A DNA stretch of 64,000 bases from Kitasatospora sp. GAS204B (lineage in GTDB: Bacteria > Actinomycetota > Actinomycetes > Streptomycetales > Streptomycetaceae). Made by a program: the position numbers and the translations under genes. The stretch spans positions 1-64,000 of the forward strand of contig NZ_JARZAG010000027.1 in the NCBI RefSeq assembly GCF_029892155.1, written 5' to 3'. Under the pieces are notes generated by a model. The model made no database searches, was not told the DNA's origin, and saw only the letters and a program-made list of their open reading frames with translations. Positions 40,310-47,830 of the stretch are shown one piece after another (position 1 is the first letter of the stretch; each line of letters begins with the position of its first letter).

Positions 40310-41746
40310 TCAGGCGCCCACGGGCAGCTCCGACTCGACGTCGGCGTTGCGGAACTCCTCGCGGATCTCCTTGGGCCCGAACGGCCAGATCCGCTCGAAC
40401 CGGGACCAGAGCGCGAACGCCGCCCCGCCCGCCGCGACCCAGGCCAGCGACCACTCGATCGGGTGGTAGCCGGGCGCGTTGCGGTCGGCGTAGCCGTAGA
40501 TCGCCACCCAGCCGAGCGCCGCGACCAGGCTGGGCAGCGGGTAGCGCCACATCGTGTACGGCCGCCGCAGGTCGGGCTGACGCTTGCGCAGCACGGTGAC
40601 CGCGAGCACCTGGGCGAAGGCCTGGACGATCACCATCACCGTGGTGAGCAGGTTGATCAGCGTGTTCAGGTCGGTGTGCCGGCCGATCAGGAAGCCGATC
40701 GCGGTGACCACGCCCATGGTGAGCAGACCCAGGGTCGGGAACTCGTGCTTGCGGTGCAGCCGGGAGTACGAGCGGAAGAACACCCCGTCGCGGGCCGCGT
40801 CGTACGGCACCCGGGAGCCGCCGAGCAGGCCGGTCAGCACCGAGGCGAAGGCGGTGACCAGGATCAGCACGGTGACCACGTCGGCGGCGGACTTGCCCCA
40901 GGTGGCCTGCAGTACCGCGGAGGCGACCGAGGTGGAGGCGATCGAGTTCGGGTCGAGCATCTGGTGCCAGTCGAGCGCGCCGAGCACGCCGATCTGCAGC
41001 AGCAGGTAGATCACCATGATGCCGACGATGGAGTAGATGATCGAGCGCGGCATCACCCGTCCCGGGTTCTTGATCTCGGCACCGAGGTAGGCGGTGGTGT
41101 TGTAACCGAGGTAGTCGTAGATGCCGATGGTCAGACCGGCGGCGAAGCCGAGCCAGAAGTGACCGTGCGTCAGGTCCACCGCGTGTGCGGGCCAGGTGAA
41201 GGCGCGGGACGGCGAGAAGTGGGTGTAGGAGGCGAGCAGCACCGCGCCGACGGCGGCCAGCATGACGCCCCACATGACCGTGGCGAGCTTGGCGATCCGC
41301 TCCACCCGGCGCCAGAGCAGCAGGGTGACCAGCACGATCATCGCCAGGCCCACCAGGTCGCCCTGGGGCTTGGTCATGTGCGGCCACAGGTAGGCGAGGT
41401 ACTGGACGAAGCCGACCACCCCGGTGGACATGATCAGCGGTATGAAGAGCATCGCGGTCCAGACGAAGAGGAACGGCATCAGCCGGCCCGTCCGGTACTG
41501 GAACGCTTCACGCAGGTAGACGTAGCTGCCGCCGGAGCCGGGCAGCGAGGCGCCGAGCTCGGCCCAGACCAGGCCGTCGACCAGCGCCAGGACCGCGCCG
41601 GCCAGCCAGCCGATGATCGCCTGCGGGCCGCCGAACGCGGCGACCATCAGCGGGATCGTCACGAAGGGACCGATCCCGCACATCTGGCTCATATTGATGG
41701 CGATGGCCTGGAACAGGCCTATCCGTCTGCTGAGTGTCGCGGACAC
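40310..41746 (-). CDS. APC family amino acid permease
   Basis: A 478-residue amino acid-polyamine-organocation permease with about 12 helices. Family blocks: MCGIGPFVTIPLMVAAFGGP in helix 1, ELGASLPGSGGSYVYLREAF, FWLGFAAGLTIGIYDYLGYN and LRRPYTMWRYPLPSLVAALG near the end. Helix 1 has the unwound substrate loop (GIGPF). GTG 41746. A palindrome, AGTTA-N7-TAACT, lies 50 bases upstream. The substrate is unknown. Convergent with the ROK gene. Confidence 0.9.
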   Translation of the reverse strand: MSATLSRRIGLFQAIAINMSQMCGIGPFVTIPLMVAAFGGPQAIIGWLAGAVLALVDGLVWAELGASLPGSGGSYVYLREAFQYRTGRLMPFLFVWTAMLFIPLIMSTGVVGFVQYLAYLWPHMTKPQGDLVGLAMIVLVTLLLWRRVERIAKLATVMWGVMLAAVGAVLLASYTHFSPSRAFTWPAHAVDLTHGHFWLGFAAGLTIGIYDYLGYNTTAYLGAEIKNPGRVMPRSIIYSIVGIMVIYLLLQIGVLGALDWHQMLDPNSIASTSVASAVLQATWGKSAADVVTVLILVTAFASVLTGLLGGSRVPYDAARDGVFFRSYSRLHRKHEFPTLGLLTMGVVTAIGFLIGRHTDLNTLINLLTTVMVIVQAFAQVLAVTVLRKRQPDLRRPYTMWRYPLPSLVAALGWVAIYGYADRNAPGYHPIEWSLAWVAAGGAAFALWSRFERIWPFGPKEIREEFRNADVESELPVGA

Positions 41747-41795
41747 GGGGGACTCCAGGGATCAGGGCGGTGCACGCGGGGGATGGGTGTCCATA

Positions 41796-41812
41796 AGTTA
41801 AGTTTCCTAACT
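41796..41812. promoter_or_regulatory. ROK-type operator candidate (GTTAGGAAACTTAAC)
   Basis: On the minus strand AGTTAGGAAACTTAACT; perfect 5-bp arms AGTTA and TAACT. It contains TTAGGAAACTT, resembling sites of streptomycete ROK repressors in front of sugar-degradation genes (recalled pattern). It lies 50 bases before the permease start. Confidence 0.5.
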
Positions 41813-41819
41813 AGAGCAG

Positions 41820-42335
41820 TCAAGAGCTGCGACGGAGCAGGACGCCACGAATGAAGGCCGCCTGCCCCGCGTGCTGCAGATCCTCCGCGATCACGCTCAC
41901 CAGCCGTACCGCGAGCGTCACCGGTGGCGTCCAGCGCTCGTCCACCACCTGGTCCAGTTCCTTGGCGGTCACGGTACGGACGAAGCCCAGGCTTCGGCGG
42001 TGCACGGCGTCGTAGTAGCCGGTCAGCAGCCGGCGGGAGGTCACCTGGACCTGGGCCACCTGGGCGGAGCTCTGGCCGTAGCCGATCACCTCCGGCGCGA
42101 ACGGCAGGTCGAACTTCTCCCGCCAGCCGTCCGCCGTCCAGACCTGCTCGACGTCCATCAGCTCGGCCAGATGGTCGTCCTGAACCCGGGTCAGATGCCA
42201 GATCAGCCAGGCCACCGAGTTCGCATCCGGGTCCAGCCTGGCCGTCAGCTGCTTCGGGCCCAGGCCCTGGACCGCCTCGTGGACGGCCTCCTTGACCCGG
42301 TCGAAGGCATCGGCCAACAGGTCCGCGCTCTCCAT
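41820..42335 (-). CDS. DinB / DUF664 family protein
   Basis: A 171-residue four-helix bundle of the DinB type, several of which are mycothiol- or bacillithiol-dependent metalloenzymes. The likely metal histidines lie in WHLTRVQDDHLAELM (about residues 46-60) and EDLQHAGQAAFIRG at the C-terminus. ATG 42335 follows AAAGGAATCGAG; longer readings are out of family. Function is unassigned, but it adds to the mycothiol-linked set here. Confidence 0.85.
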   Translation of the reverse strand: MESADLLADAFDRVKEAVHEAVQGLGPKQLTARLDPDANSVAWLIWHLTRVQDDHLAELMDVEQVWTADGWREKFDLPFAPEVIGYGQSSAQVAQVQVTSRRLLTGYYDAVHRRSLGFVRTVTAKELDQVVDERWTPPVTLAVRLVSVIAEDLQHAGQAAFIRGVLLRRSS

Positions 42336-42480
42336 CTCGATTCCTTTCGCCGTGCTTGGTGCAGCAGGCATCCCCCGTCGCGCCCGTGGTCGATCGGGGC
42401 CGACCGGGTGAGTCCGCGTGTCACGCTCGCGGGTAAGGGGGGGAGGATGGCAGGGAGCGGGGCGAGGAGGTGTCGGGCCG

Positions 42481-43062
42481 GTGATCACTCTGCGGGGACT
42501 GACGATCGCGTTTCTGGCCGCCGCCGAGGGCGTCGAGCAGCGGGAGCTCGCCGGCGCGTGGCAGGCGGTGCTGGAGGCGGGCGGCACACCGCGGCTGCTC
42601 GCCACCCGGCCCGGCTGGGTGCTCGCCTACCGGGAGCTGGACCGGGCGGACACCTTCGAGGTGGGCGCGGTGGTCGAGGAGAGCGACGCCGCCGACTATG
42701 CCGCCCTGGTGCTGCCGGGCGGGCTGGTCGGTGTGGACCGGCTGCGGCTGGAGCCCGCCGCGGTGGACTTCGTCCGGGCGTTCTGCACGGCGGGCAGGCC
42801 GGTGGCGGCGATCGGCCACGCGCCCTGGCTGCTGATCGAGGCAGGCGCGGTGCGCGGGCGGACGCTGACCTCATGGCCCACCCTGCGCACCGACCTGGAG
42901 AACGCGGGCGCGGCCTGGGTGAACGAGCAGGTGCGGACCTGCCAGGCGGGCCAGGGCCCGCTGATCACCAGTCGGAAGAGCGCCGACCTGCCGCTCTTCA
43001 CCGACGCGCTGGTCAACGAGTGCGCCAGGCTGCGCGGCAGGCTGGGGCCCTGGGGCAGGTGA
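42481..43062 (+). CDS. DJ-1/PfpI-like protein lacking the catalytic Cys
   Basis: A 193-residue protein of the DJ-1/PfpI superfamily. It keeps LVLPGGLVGVDRLR (about residues 79-92), LTSWPTLRTDLENAGAAWVNE (about 131-151) and the closing FTDALVNECARL. The nucleophile elbow, AICHGPWLL in active members, reads AIGHAPWLL here, so the Cys is replaced by Gly. The enzyme is therefore unlikely to act by thiol chemistry. Start GTG 42481 has AGGAGG upstream. Convergent with the COG2085 reductase gene. Confidence 0.85.
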   Translation: MITLRGLTIAFLAAAEGVEQRELAGAWQAVLEAGGTPRLLATRPGWVLAYRELDRADTFEVGAVVEESDAADYAALVLPGGLVGVDRLRLEPAAVDFVRAFCTAGRPVAAIGHAPWLLIEAGAVRGRTLTSWPTLRTDLENAGAAWVNEQVRTCQAGQGPLITSRKSADLPLFTDALVNECARLRGRLGPWGR

Positions 43063-43077
43063 GCGGGTGGGGAGTCG

Positions 43078-43113
43078 CCGCCGGTGCGGCCGGCTGTCGC
43101 GCAGCACCGGCGG
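43078..43113. terminator. Weak hairpin between convergent genes
   Basis: CCGCCGGTGC (43078-43087) pairs with GCACCGGCGG (43104-43113), 16-base loop. Confidence 0.5.
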
Positions 43114-43135
43114 GGCCGACTGAGTGGTTGGCGGG

Positions 43136-43819
43136 CTATCGGGTGGCGGCGGCGAGGGCCTCCTTGATGGTGGCGATGTCGGCGGGGTGGCCCGGGTCCA
43201 GGTCGAGGCGGGAGCTCTGGTCCTTGAGGTAGGGCAGGCCGTAGGCCGGGGTGCCGGGCTGGAACCGCCAGCCGGCGGAGAGCGGCCCCGCGTCCACCGC
43301 GAGGTAGCCGAGGGCGTCGAGCAGGGCGGTGGTCCGCTCCTTGGCCGTGGCGTCATCGCCCGCGATCGGCAGCGCCGAGCGGTCGGGGGCGCCGGCGGGA
43401 CGGGCCAGCGCCAGCAGGTGGCCGGAGTAGATGTTGTTGAAGACCTTGACCACCTGGGAGTCGGCCAGGTGCTCCTGGACCAGCTCGCTGCTGGTGGTCT
43501 CGCCGGAGTCGAGTCGGGGGAAGTGCCCGTCACGCTCGGGGTAGTAGTTGCCGGTGTCGAGCACGAGGCGGCCGGCGAGCGGGGCGGCGGACAGCTGGAA
43601 GGAGTTCTTCAGCGGAATCGTCACCACCAGCCAGTCACCCGCCTCGGCCGCCTGCGCCGGAGTCGCGGCGCGGGCCCGCGGGCCCAGTTCGGCCACCAGG
43701 CCGGCGAGGGTCTCGGGCCCGCGTGAGTTGCTGAGCACCACGTCCAGGCCCGCGTTGACCGCGAGCCGGGCCAGGGTGCCGCCGATGTGTCCACTGCCGA
43801 TCAGTCCAAGAGTAGCCAT
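43136..43819 (-). CDS. COG2085 NADPH-dependent reductase
   Basis: A 227-residue NAD(P)-binding protein of the F420-dependent NADP reductase-like group. Dinucleotide motif TLGLIGSGHIGGTLAR (about residues 3-18), NSRGPETL (phosphate-recognising), VVTIPLKNSF, VLDTGNYYPERDG and VKVFNNIYSGHLL are family blocks. Actinobacteria have many paralogues; F420 use, ferric reduction or neither are possible. ATG 43819. Strand and spacing separate it from the HIT gene by 102 bases holding two small palindromic repeats. Confidence 0.87.
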   Translation of the reverse strand: MATLGLIGSGHIGGTLARLAVNAGLDVVLSNSRGPETLAGLVAELGPRARAATPAQAAEAGDWLVVTIPLKNSFQLSAAPLAGRLVLDTGNYYPERDGHFPRLDSGETTSSELVQEHLADSQVVKVFNNIYSGHLLALARPAGAPDRSALPIAGDDATAKERTTALLDALGYLAVDAGPLSAGWRFQPGTPAYGLPYLKDQSSRLDLDPGHPADIATIKEALAAATR

Positions 43820-43854
43820 GATGGTGACAGTGCCGGGGCGGGCGACGGTATTCC

Positions 43855-43867
43855 TGACGCAGCGTCA
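43855..43867. repeat. TGACG-N3-CGTCA palindrome, intergenic
   Basis: TGACGCAGCGTCA, not at a stop codon; 35 bases upstream of the COG2085 reductase start. Confidence 0.7.
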
Positions 43868-43873
43868 TATCAC

Positions 43874-43925
43874 CCGTACGGATCAGCCGAGCGGTTCAGT
43901 AGAGCGGGTCGGCCGTACGGATCAG
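43874..43925. repeat. Two direct copies of CCGTACGGATCAG
   Basis: Copies at 43874-43886 and 43913-43925, each containing the palindrome CCGTACGG; the second runs over the HIT stop codon. Confidence 0.7.
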
Positions 43926-44371
43926 GCGTCCGGGTCGGCCGAGCCGCTGCGCAGCAACTCGGCCGAGCACCGCGCGATCCGCTCGGCGATCCGCCGCGCC
44001 TCGGCCTCGTCGCGGTAGCGGTGGCGCGGCCAGAAGAAACCGCGCAGCCCGTCCTTCGGGTTGCGCGGCACCACGTGCACGTGGAGATGCGGCACCGACT
44101 GGCTGACCCGGTTGTTCATCGCGACGAACGAGCCCTTGGCCGCCGTCGCCCGCTCGACGGCCTCGGTCAGCAGCCGGACCCGGCCGAAGAACGGGCCGAC
44201 CAGCTCGGGCGGCAGGTCGGTGAGCGTGGCGACGTGCCGCACCGGCAGTACCAGCAGGTGGCCGGGGAAGAGCGGCCGGTGGTCCAGGAAGGCCAGCGCG
44301 ACGTCGTCCCGGAAGGCCTGGTGGATCGGCGCCGCCGGGTCCGCGATCAGGGCGCAGAAGCTGCAGTCCAT
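43922..44371 (-). CDS. HIT family hydrolase
   Basis: A 149-residue HIT-domain protein. Histidine triad HLHVHVVPR at about residues 94-102, N-terminal CSFC zinc-type motif, LAFLDHRPLFPGHLLVLPVRH and NNRVSQSVPHLH. Family members hydrolyse nucleotide phosphoramidates or adenylylated intermediates. It starts 5 bases after the ctaF stop and is the third gene of the ctaD-ctaF-HIT operon. Confidence 0.92.
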   Translation of the reverse strand: MDCSFCALIADPAAPIHQAFRDDVALAFLDHRPLFPGHLLVLPVRHVATLTDLPPELVGPFFGRVRLLTEAVERATAAKGSFVAMNNRVSQSVPHLHVHVVPRNPKDGLRGFFWPRHRYRDEAEARRIAERIARCSAELLRSGSADPDA

Positions 44372-44375
44372 CGGT

Positions 44376-44765
44376 TCAGCCGCCCCGGTTGACGTACTGG
44401 AAGACGAACCCGCCGACGCCGGCGGCCGTGATCCCCGCGCCGATCAGCAGCAGCCAGACGCCGAAGACCAGGCCGAGCGCCGACACGCCCGCGCCGGCGG
44501 CCAGCAGCGGCGGGTACCAGCTCTGCGGCGGGAAGAAGTCGAGCGGTCCGGAGGTCTCGGCCACTTCGACCTCGCGGCGGTCCTGCGCGCGGGGGCCGTG
44601 GCGCACCGACTGGACGAAGAAGAAGACGGCGATCAGCGCGGACATCAGGAAGGCGAACGCGAGCGTGCCCTTGCCGGCCGGCTCGTGCGCGAGCCAGTCG
44701 TAGATGCCGCCGATCACGCCGAAGAAGAGGGCGATGCCGGCGAACAGGTAGGCCTCGAACCTCAT
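44376..44765 (-). CDS. ctaF: Cytochrome c oxidase subunit 4 (CtaF)
   Basis: A 129-residue four-helix membrane subunit of aa3 oxidase, specific to actinobacteria: MRFEAYLFAGIALFFGVIGG, then AFAFLMSALIAVFFFVQSV, a polar loop with PLDFFPPQSWYPPLLAAGAG, and GVWLLLIGAGITAAGVGGFVFQY. The ATG overlaps the ctaD stop by 4 bases. Supports the view that this locus encodes an oxidase module of its own. Confidence 0.9.
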   Translation of the reverse strand: MRFEAYLFAGIALFFGVIGGIYDWLAHEPAGKGTLAFAFLMSALIAVFFFVQSVRHGPRAQDRREVEVAETSGPLDFFPPQSWYPPLLAAGAGVSALGLVFGVWLLLIGAGITAAGVGGFVFQYVNRGG

Positions 44766-46447
44766 GGCCGGGGCTCCCTGGTGAGCATGTCGGTGTCCTC
44801 GCTGGTGCTGCCCGGGTGGTGCAGGTCGAAGGCCGGGCTGTCCGAGCGGATCCGGGGCAGCGCGTGGAAGTTGTGCCGGGGTGGCGGGCAGGAGGTGGCC
44901 CACTCCAGCGAGCGGCCCCAGCCCCAGGGGTCGTCCGACTCGACCCGGCGCCCGTACTTCGCGGTGTGCCAGACGTTGAAGAGGAACGGCAGCGTGGACA
45001 GCCCCAGCAGGAAGGCGCCGGCGCTGGAGATCGTGTTCAGGGTGGTGAAGCCGTCGGACGGCAGGTAGTCGGCGATCCGGCGTGGCATGCCCTCGGCGCC
45101 CAGCCAGTGCTGGACCAGGAAGGTGGTCTGGAACCCGACGAAGAGCAGGCCGAAGTGGAGCCGGCCGAGCCGCTCGTCCAGCTGCCGCCCGGTGAACTTG
45201 GGCCACCAGAAGTAGAAGCCGCCGAAGGTCGCGAAGACCACCGTGCCGAAGAGCACGTAGTGCATGTGAGCCACGACGAAGTACGAGTCGGACACGTGGA
45301 AGTCGATCGGCGGCGCGGCGAGCATCACCCCGCTGAGGCCGCCGAAGAGGAAGGTGACCAGGAAGCCGATCGCCCAGAGCATCGGGGTCTCGAAGGAGAG
45401 CGAGCCCCGCCACAGGGTGCCCACCCAGTTGAACATCTTCACCCCGGTCGGCACCGCGATCAGGAAGGAGGTGAGCGAGAAGAACGGCAGCAGCACCTGT
45501 CCGGTGACGAACATGTGGTGCGCCCAGACCACCGCCGAGAGCCCCGCGATCGTGATGGTCGCCGCGACCAGCCCGAGATAGCCGAAGATCGGCTTCCGGC
45601 TGAACACCGGCAGGATCTCGCTGATGATCCCGAAGAACGGCAGCGCGACGATGTACACCTCCGGGTGCCCGAAGAACCAGAACAGGTGCTGCCAGAGCAG
45701 CGCACCACCGCTGGTGGCGTCGAAGACCTGCGAGCCCAGCCGCCGGTCCGAGAGCAGCACCAGCAGGGCGGCGGTCAGCACCGGGAAGGCGAAGAGCGCC
45801 AGGATCGAGGTGAGCAGCACGTTCCAGGTGAAGATCGGCATCCGGAACAGGGTCATCCCCGGCGCCCGGAGGCAGGCGATGGTGGTGATGAAGTTGACCG
45901 AGCCGAGGATCGTGCTGAGACCCGCCACCGCCAGCCCCGCGATCCACAGGTCGCCGCCGGTGCCGGGGGAGTGGACCACGCTGTTCAGCGGGGCGTAGGC
46001 GAACCAGCCGAACGCGGCGGCGCCGTCGGCGGTGAAGAAGCCGCTGAGCACGATCAGCCCGCCGAACAGGAAGACCCAGTAGGTGAAAGCGTTCAGCCGC
46101 GGGAAGGCCACGTCCGGCGAGCCGATCTGCAACGGCATGATCCAGTTGGCGAAGCCGGTGAAGGTCGGGGTCGCGAAGAGCAGCAGCATGATCGTGCCGT
46201 GCATGGTGAAGAGCTGGTTGTACTGGGCGCTGGTGACGAACTGCTCGCCCGGGCGGGCCAGTTCCGCGCGCATCACCATCGCGAACACGCCGCCGACCAG
46301 GAAGAAGCCGAAGGAGGTGGTCAGGTAGAGGCTGCCGATCTCCTTGTGGTCGGTGGTGCTCAGCCAGCGCAGGACGGTGCTGCCGTGGCGCAGGCGGGTC
46401 GCGGTGCCGGGGGCGAGTTGCCGCTCCGGCTCCTCCACGACGGTCAT
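44762..46447 (-). CDS. ctaD: Cytochrome c oxidase subunit I (CtaD)
   Basis: A 561-residue heme-copper oxidase catalytic subunit. It has 12 helices and the binuclear-centre signature WQHLFWFFGHPEVYIVALPFFG (with the Tyr-His pair and Glu of HPEVY), VWAHHMF, and the heme-a ligand region FVVAHMHYVLFG. D-channel residues (N in FANWIM, D in SPDVAF) and the K-channel Lys (PTGVKMFNW) are conserved, so it is proton-pumping in type. ATG 46447 has AGGAGG upstream. ctaC and ctaE are not adjacent, so this is a second, separate ctaD-ctaF copy besides the usual ctaC-D-F-E/qcr cluster of the order. Confidence 0.95.
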   Translation of the reverse strand: MTVVEEPERQLAPGTATRLRHGSTVLRWLSTTDHKEIGSLYLTTSFGFFLVGGVFAMVMRAELARPGEQFVTSAQYNQLFTMHGTIMLLLFATPTFTGFANWIMPLQIGSPDVAFPRLNAFTYWVFLFGGLIVLSGFFTADGAAAFGWFAYAPLNSVVHSPGTGGDLWIAGLAVAGLSTILGSVNFITTIACLRAPGMTLFRMPIFTWNVLLTSILALFAFPVLTAALLVLLSDRRLGSQVFDATSGGALLWQHLFWFFGHPEVYIVALPFFGIISEILPVFSRKPIFGYLGLVAATITIAGLSAVVWAHHMFVTGQVLLPFFSLTSFLIAVPTGVKMFNWVGTLWRGSLSFETPMLWAIGFLVTFLFGGLSGVMLAAPPIDFHVSDSYFVVAHMHYVLFGTVVFATFGGFYFWWPKFTGRQLDERLGRLHFGLLFVGFQTTFLVQHWLGAEGMPRRIADYLPSDGFTTLNTISSAGAFLLGLSTLPFLFNVWHTAKYGRRVESDDPWGWGRSLEWATSCPPPRHNFHALPRIRSDSPAFDLHHPGSTSEDTDMLTREPRP

Positions 46448-46782
46448 CCGGCCTCCTGGGGGCTTGGGGCGCTTGGTGGGGCCGAGGGCTCGGCGGGTCG
46501 GGACCATGCTGGTCCCGGCGGCGGCGCCGCGAGGTGGCGCAGCGCCAGCGGGACGGCGCGGTTAGCTCGGACGGCGGGCAGGTGTGTGCCGGGGGCCACA
46601 AGGGGGCCGTTTTCTGACCAGCGGTGTCGAGCTGATCGCCCTGGGTGGTCGATCCGGGGTGGCGTGCGCCACTTTCAGGCGAAGGCGGCGGGGTCGATTT
46701 GCCTGGATTCCGGTGGTTTGGGGCGGATTGGTGGCTTGGTTCCCGGGGGTAATGGGGCGTGACCTGGGATGTTTCGATGTGG

Positions 46783-46811
46783 TTGATCGGGGCGCGGGGG
46801 GTGCGTAGCTT
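46783..46811 (+). promoter_or_regulatory. SigA-type promoter of the Rpf gene
   Basis: TTGATC (46783-46788), 17 bases, TAGCTT (46806-46811). Predicted leader of about 145 bases before the TTG start. Confidence 0.5.
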
Positions 46812-46839
46812 CGTTCTCGGCGCAGTGAGCGCCACCCGG

Positions 46840-46881
46840 GACCGCCCCGGGGCCCGTGGGTTTCCCGGGCCGGGGCGGGTC
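46840..46881 (+). promoter_or_regulatory. Hairpin in the Rpf leader
   Basis: CCGCCCC (46842-46848) pairs with GGGGCGG (46872-46878) and, after a small bulge, GGCCCG with CGGGCC. It forms an arm in the middle of the leader; it does not match ydaO. Confidence 0.5.
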
Positions 46882-46963
46882 GTGCGGGAACCGTCCTCGG
46901 TTGGTTCGTGGGGTGTGGTTCCGTGCGCGCGGTTGCCCGGAGACCAGCGATGAGGGAGATCCT

Positions 46964-47677
46964 TTGACTTTCCGTAACGAGAACACCGCCACCACCACTA
47001 CTGCCAAGAAGGCCGGCAAGCGCTCGCGAGTGCGGCTGGCGGTGCTGGGTGGGGCGATCGCCGTCCTGCCGGTGGCGGGTCTCGTGACGGCGAACGCGGC
47101 CTCGGCGGCGTCGACGTCGACGTGGAACGCGGTGGCGCAGTGCGAGAGCACCGGGAACTGGTCGATCGACTCGGGCAACGGGTTCTCCGGCGGTCTGCAG
47201 TTCACGCCGAGCACCTGGGCCGCGTACGGCGGTACCCAGTACGCGGCCTCCGCCGCCCAGGCGACGCCGGCGCAGCAGATCGCGGTGGCGGAGAAGGTGC
47301 TGGCGGACCAGGGTCCGGGCGCATGGCCGGTGTGCTCGGTGAAGGCCGGGCTGACGGCGGGCGGCCCGGCGGCGCAGGTCGACACCACCACCGGCTCGAC
47401 GGCGACCGCGGCCCCGGCGCCGCAGCAGGCCGCCCCGGTGCAGCAGGCGACGCCGAAGCAGCAGGCCGCCCCGAAGCAGTCCGCTCCGGTGCAGTCGGCG
47501 CCGGTCCAGAAGCAGGCCCCGGTTGCCGCCGGCGGTTACACCGTCAAGAGCGGTGACACGCTGAGCGCCATCGCGGCCTCGCACGGCACTACCGTGGCCA
47601 AGCTGTACGCCGCCAACGCCCAGACCATCGGCACCAACCCGGACGTCATCCTGCCGGGCCAGGTCCTGAGCCTCTGA
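46964..47677 (+). CDS. Secreted Rpf-domain / LysM protein
   Basis: A 237-residue exported resuscitation-promoting-factor-like protein: signal peptide (residues 1 to about 45, ending NAASAAS), Rpf domain WNAVAQCESTGNWSIDSGNG to FTPSTWAAYGG (about 48-95, catalytic Glu in CEST), a long Gln/Pro/Ala linker, and LysM domain GGYTVKSGDTLSAIA to DVILPGQVLSL at the C-terminus. It cleaves peptidoglycan during germination or outgrowth. The start is TTG 46964, in front of GAGGGAG at 5 bases; no ATG or GTG fits. It is a second Rpf/LysM-type wall gene besides the riboswitch-controlled one. Confidence 0.92.
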   Translation: MTFRNENTATTTTAKKAGKRSRVRLAVLGGAIAVLPVAGLVTANAASAASTSTWNAVAQCESTGNWSIDSGNGFSGGLQFTPSTWAAYGGTQYAASAAQATPAQQIAVAEKVLADQGPGAWPVCSVKAGLTAGGPAAQVDTTTGSTATAAPAPQQAAPVQQATPKQQAAPKQSAPVQSAPVQKQAPVAAGGYTVKSGDTLSAIAASHGTTVAKLYAANAQTIGTNPDVILPGQVLSL

Positions 47678-47699
47678 TCTGACGCTCGGACCACCCGTC

Positions 47700-47745
47700 A
47701 CGCAAGCTGCCCCCTGTCCCGCGCGGGACAGGGGGCAGCTTGCGT
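47700..47745. terminator. Perfect 23-bp hairpin
   Basis: A perfect palindrome centred at 47722/47723; the arm begins ACGCAAGCTGCCCCCTGTCC. It ends the Rpf gene and the convergent fusion gene. Confidence 0.9.
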
Positions 47746-47830
47746 ACTCATAGGTGACTGTTCGTCAGTTCAGGTTCACGCCACGGCCCCTGGGAGCACA
47801 GGGGAGCGGCGGAGCGGCCGGCCCGACGCG

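Larger units (their letters stand above)
46448..46963. other. 516-bp divergent control region
   Basis: Between ctaD and the Rpf gene. It holds a promoter for the right-hand gene (46783-46811), a leader of about 145 bases with a strong hairpin, and nothing that reads as a gene. The ctaD-proximal 300 bases are G/T-rich without an obvious promoter. Confidence 0.55.

Noticed and set aside
44816..46762. Long plus-strand frame across ctaD
   Set aside because: Antisense shadow of a strongly conserved oxidase gene.
46812..46963. Second ydaO riboswitch before the Rpf gene
   Set aside because: The conserved 5' GGGGGACCC and 3' CCGAATCCGACAGCT blocks are missing.
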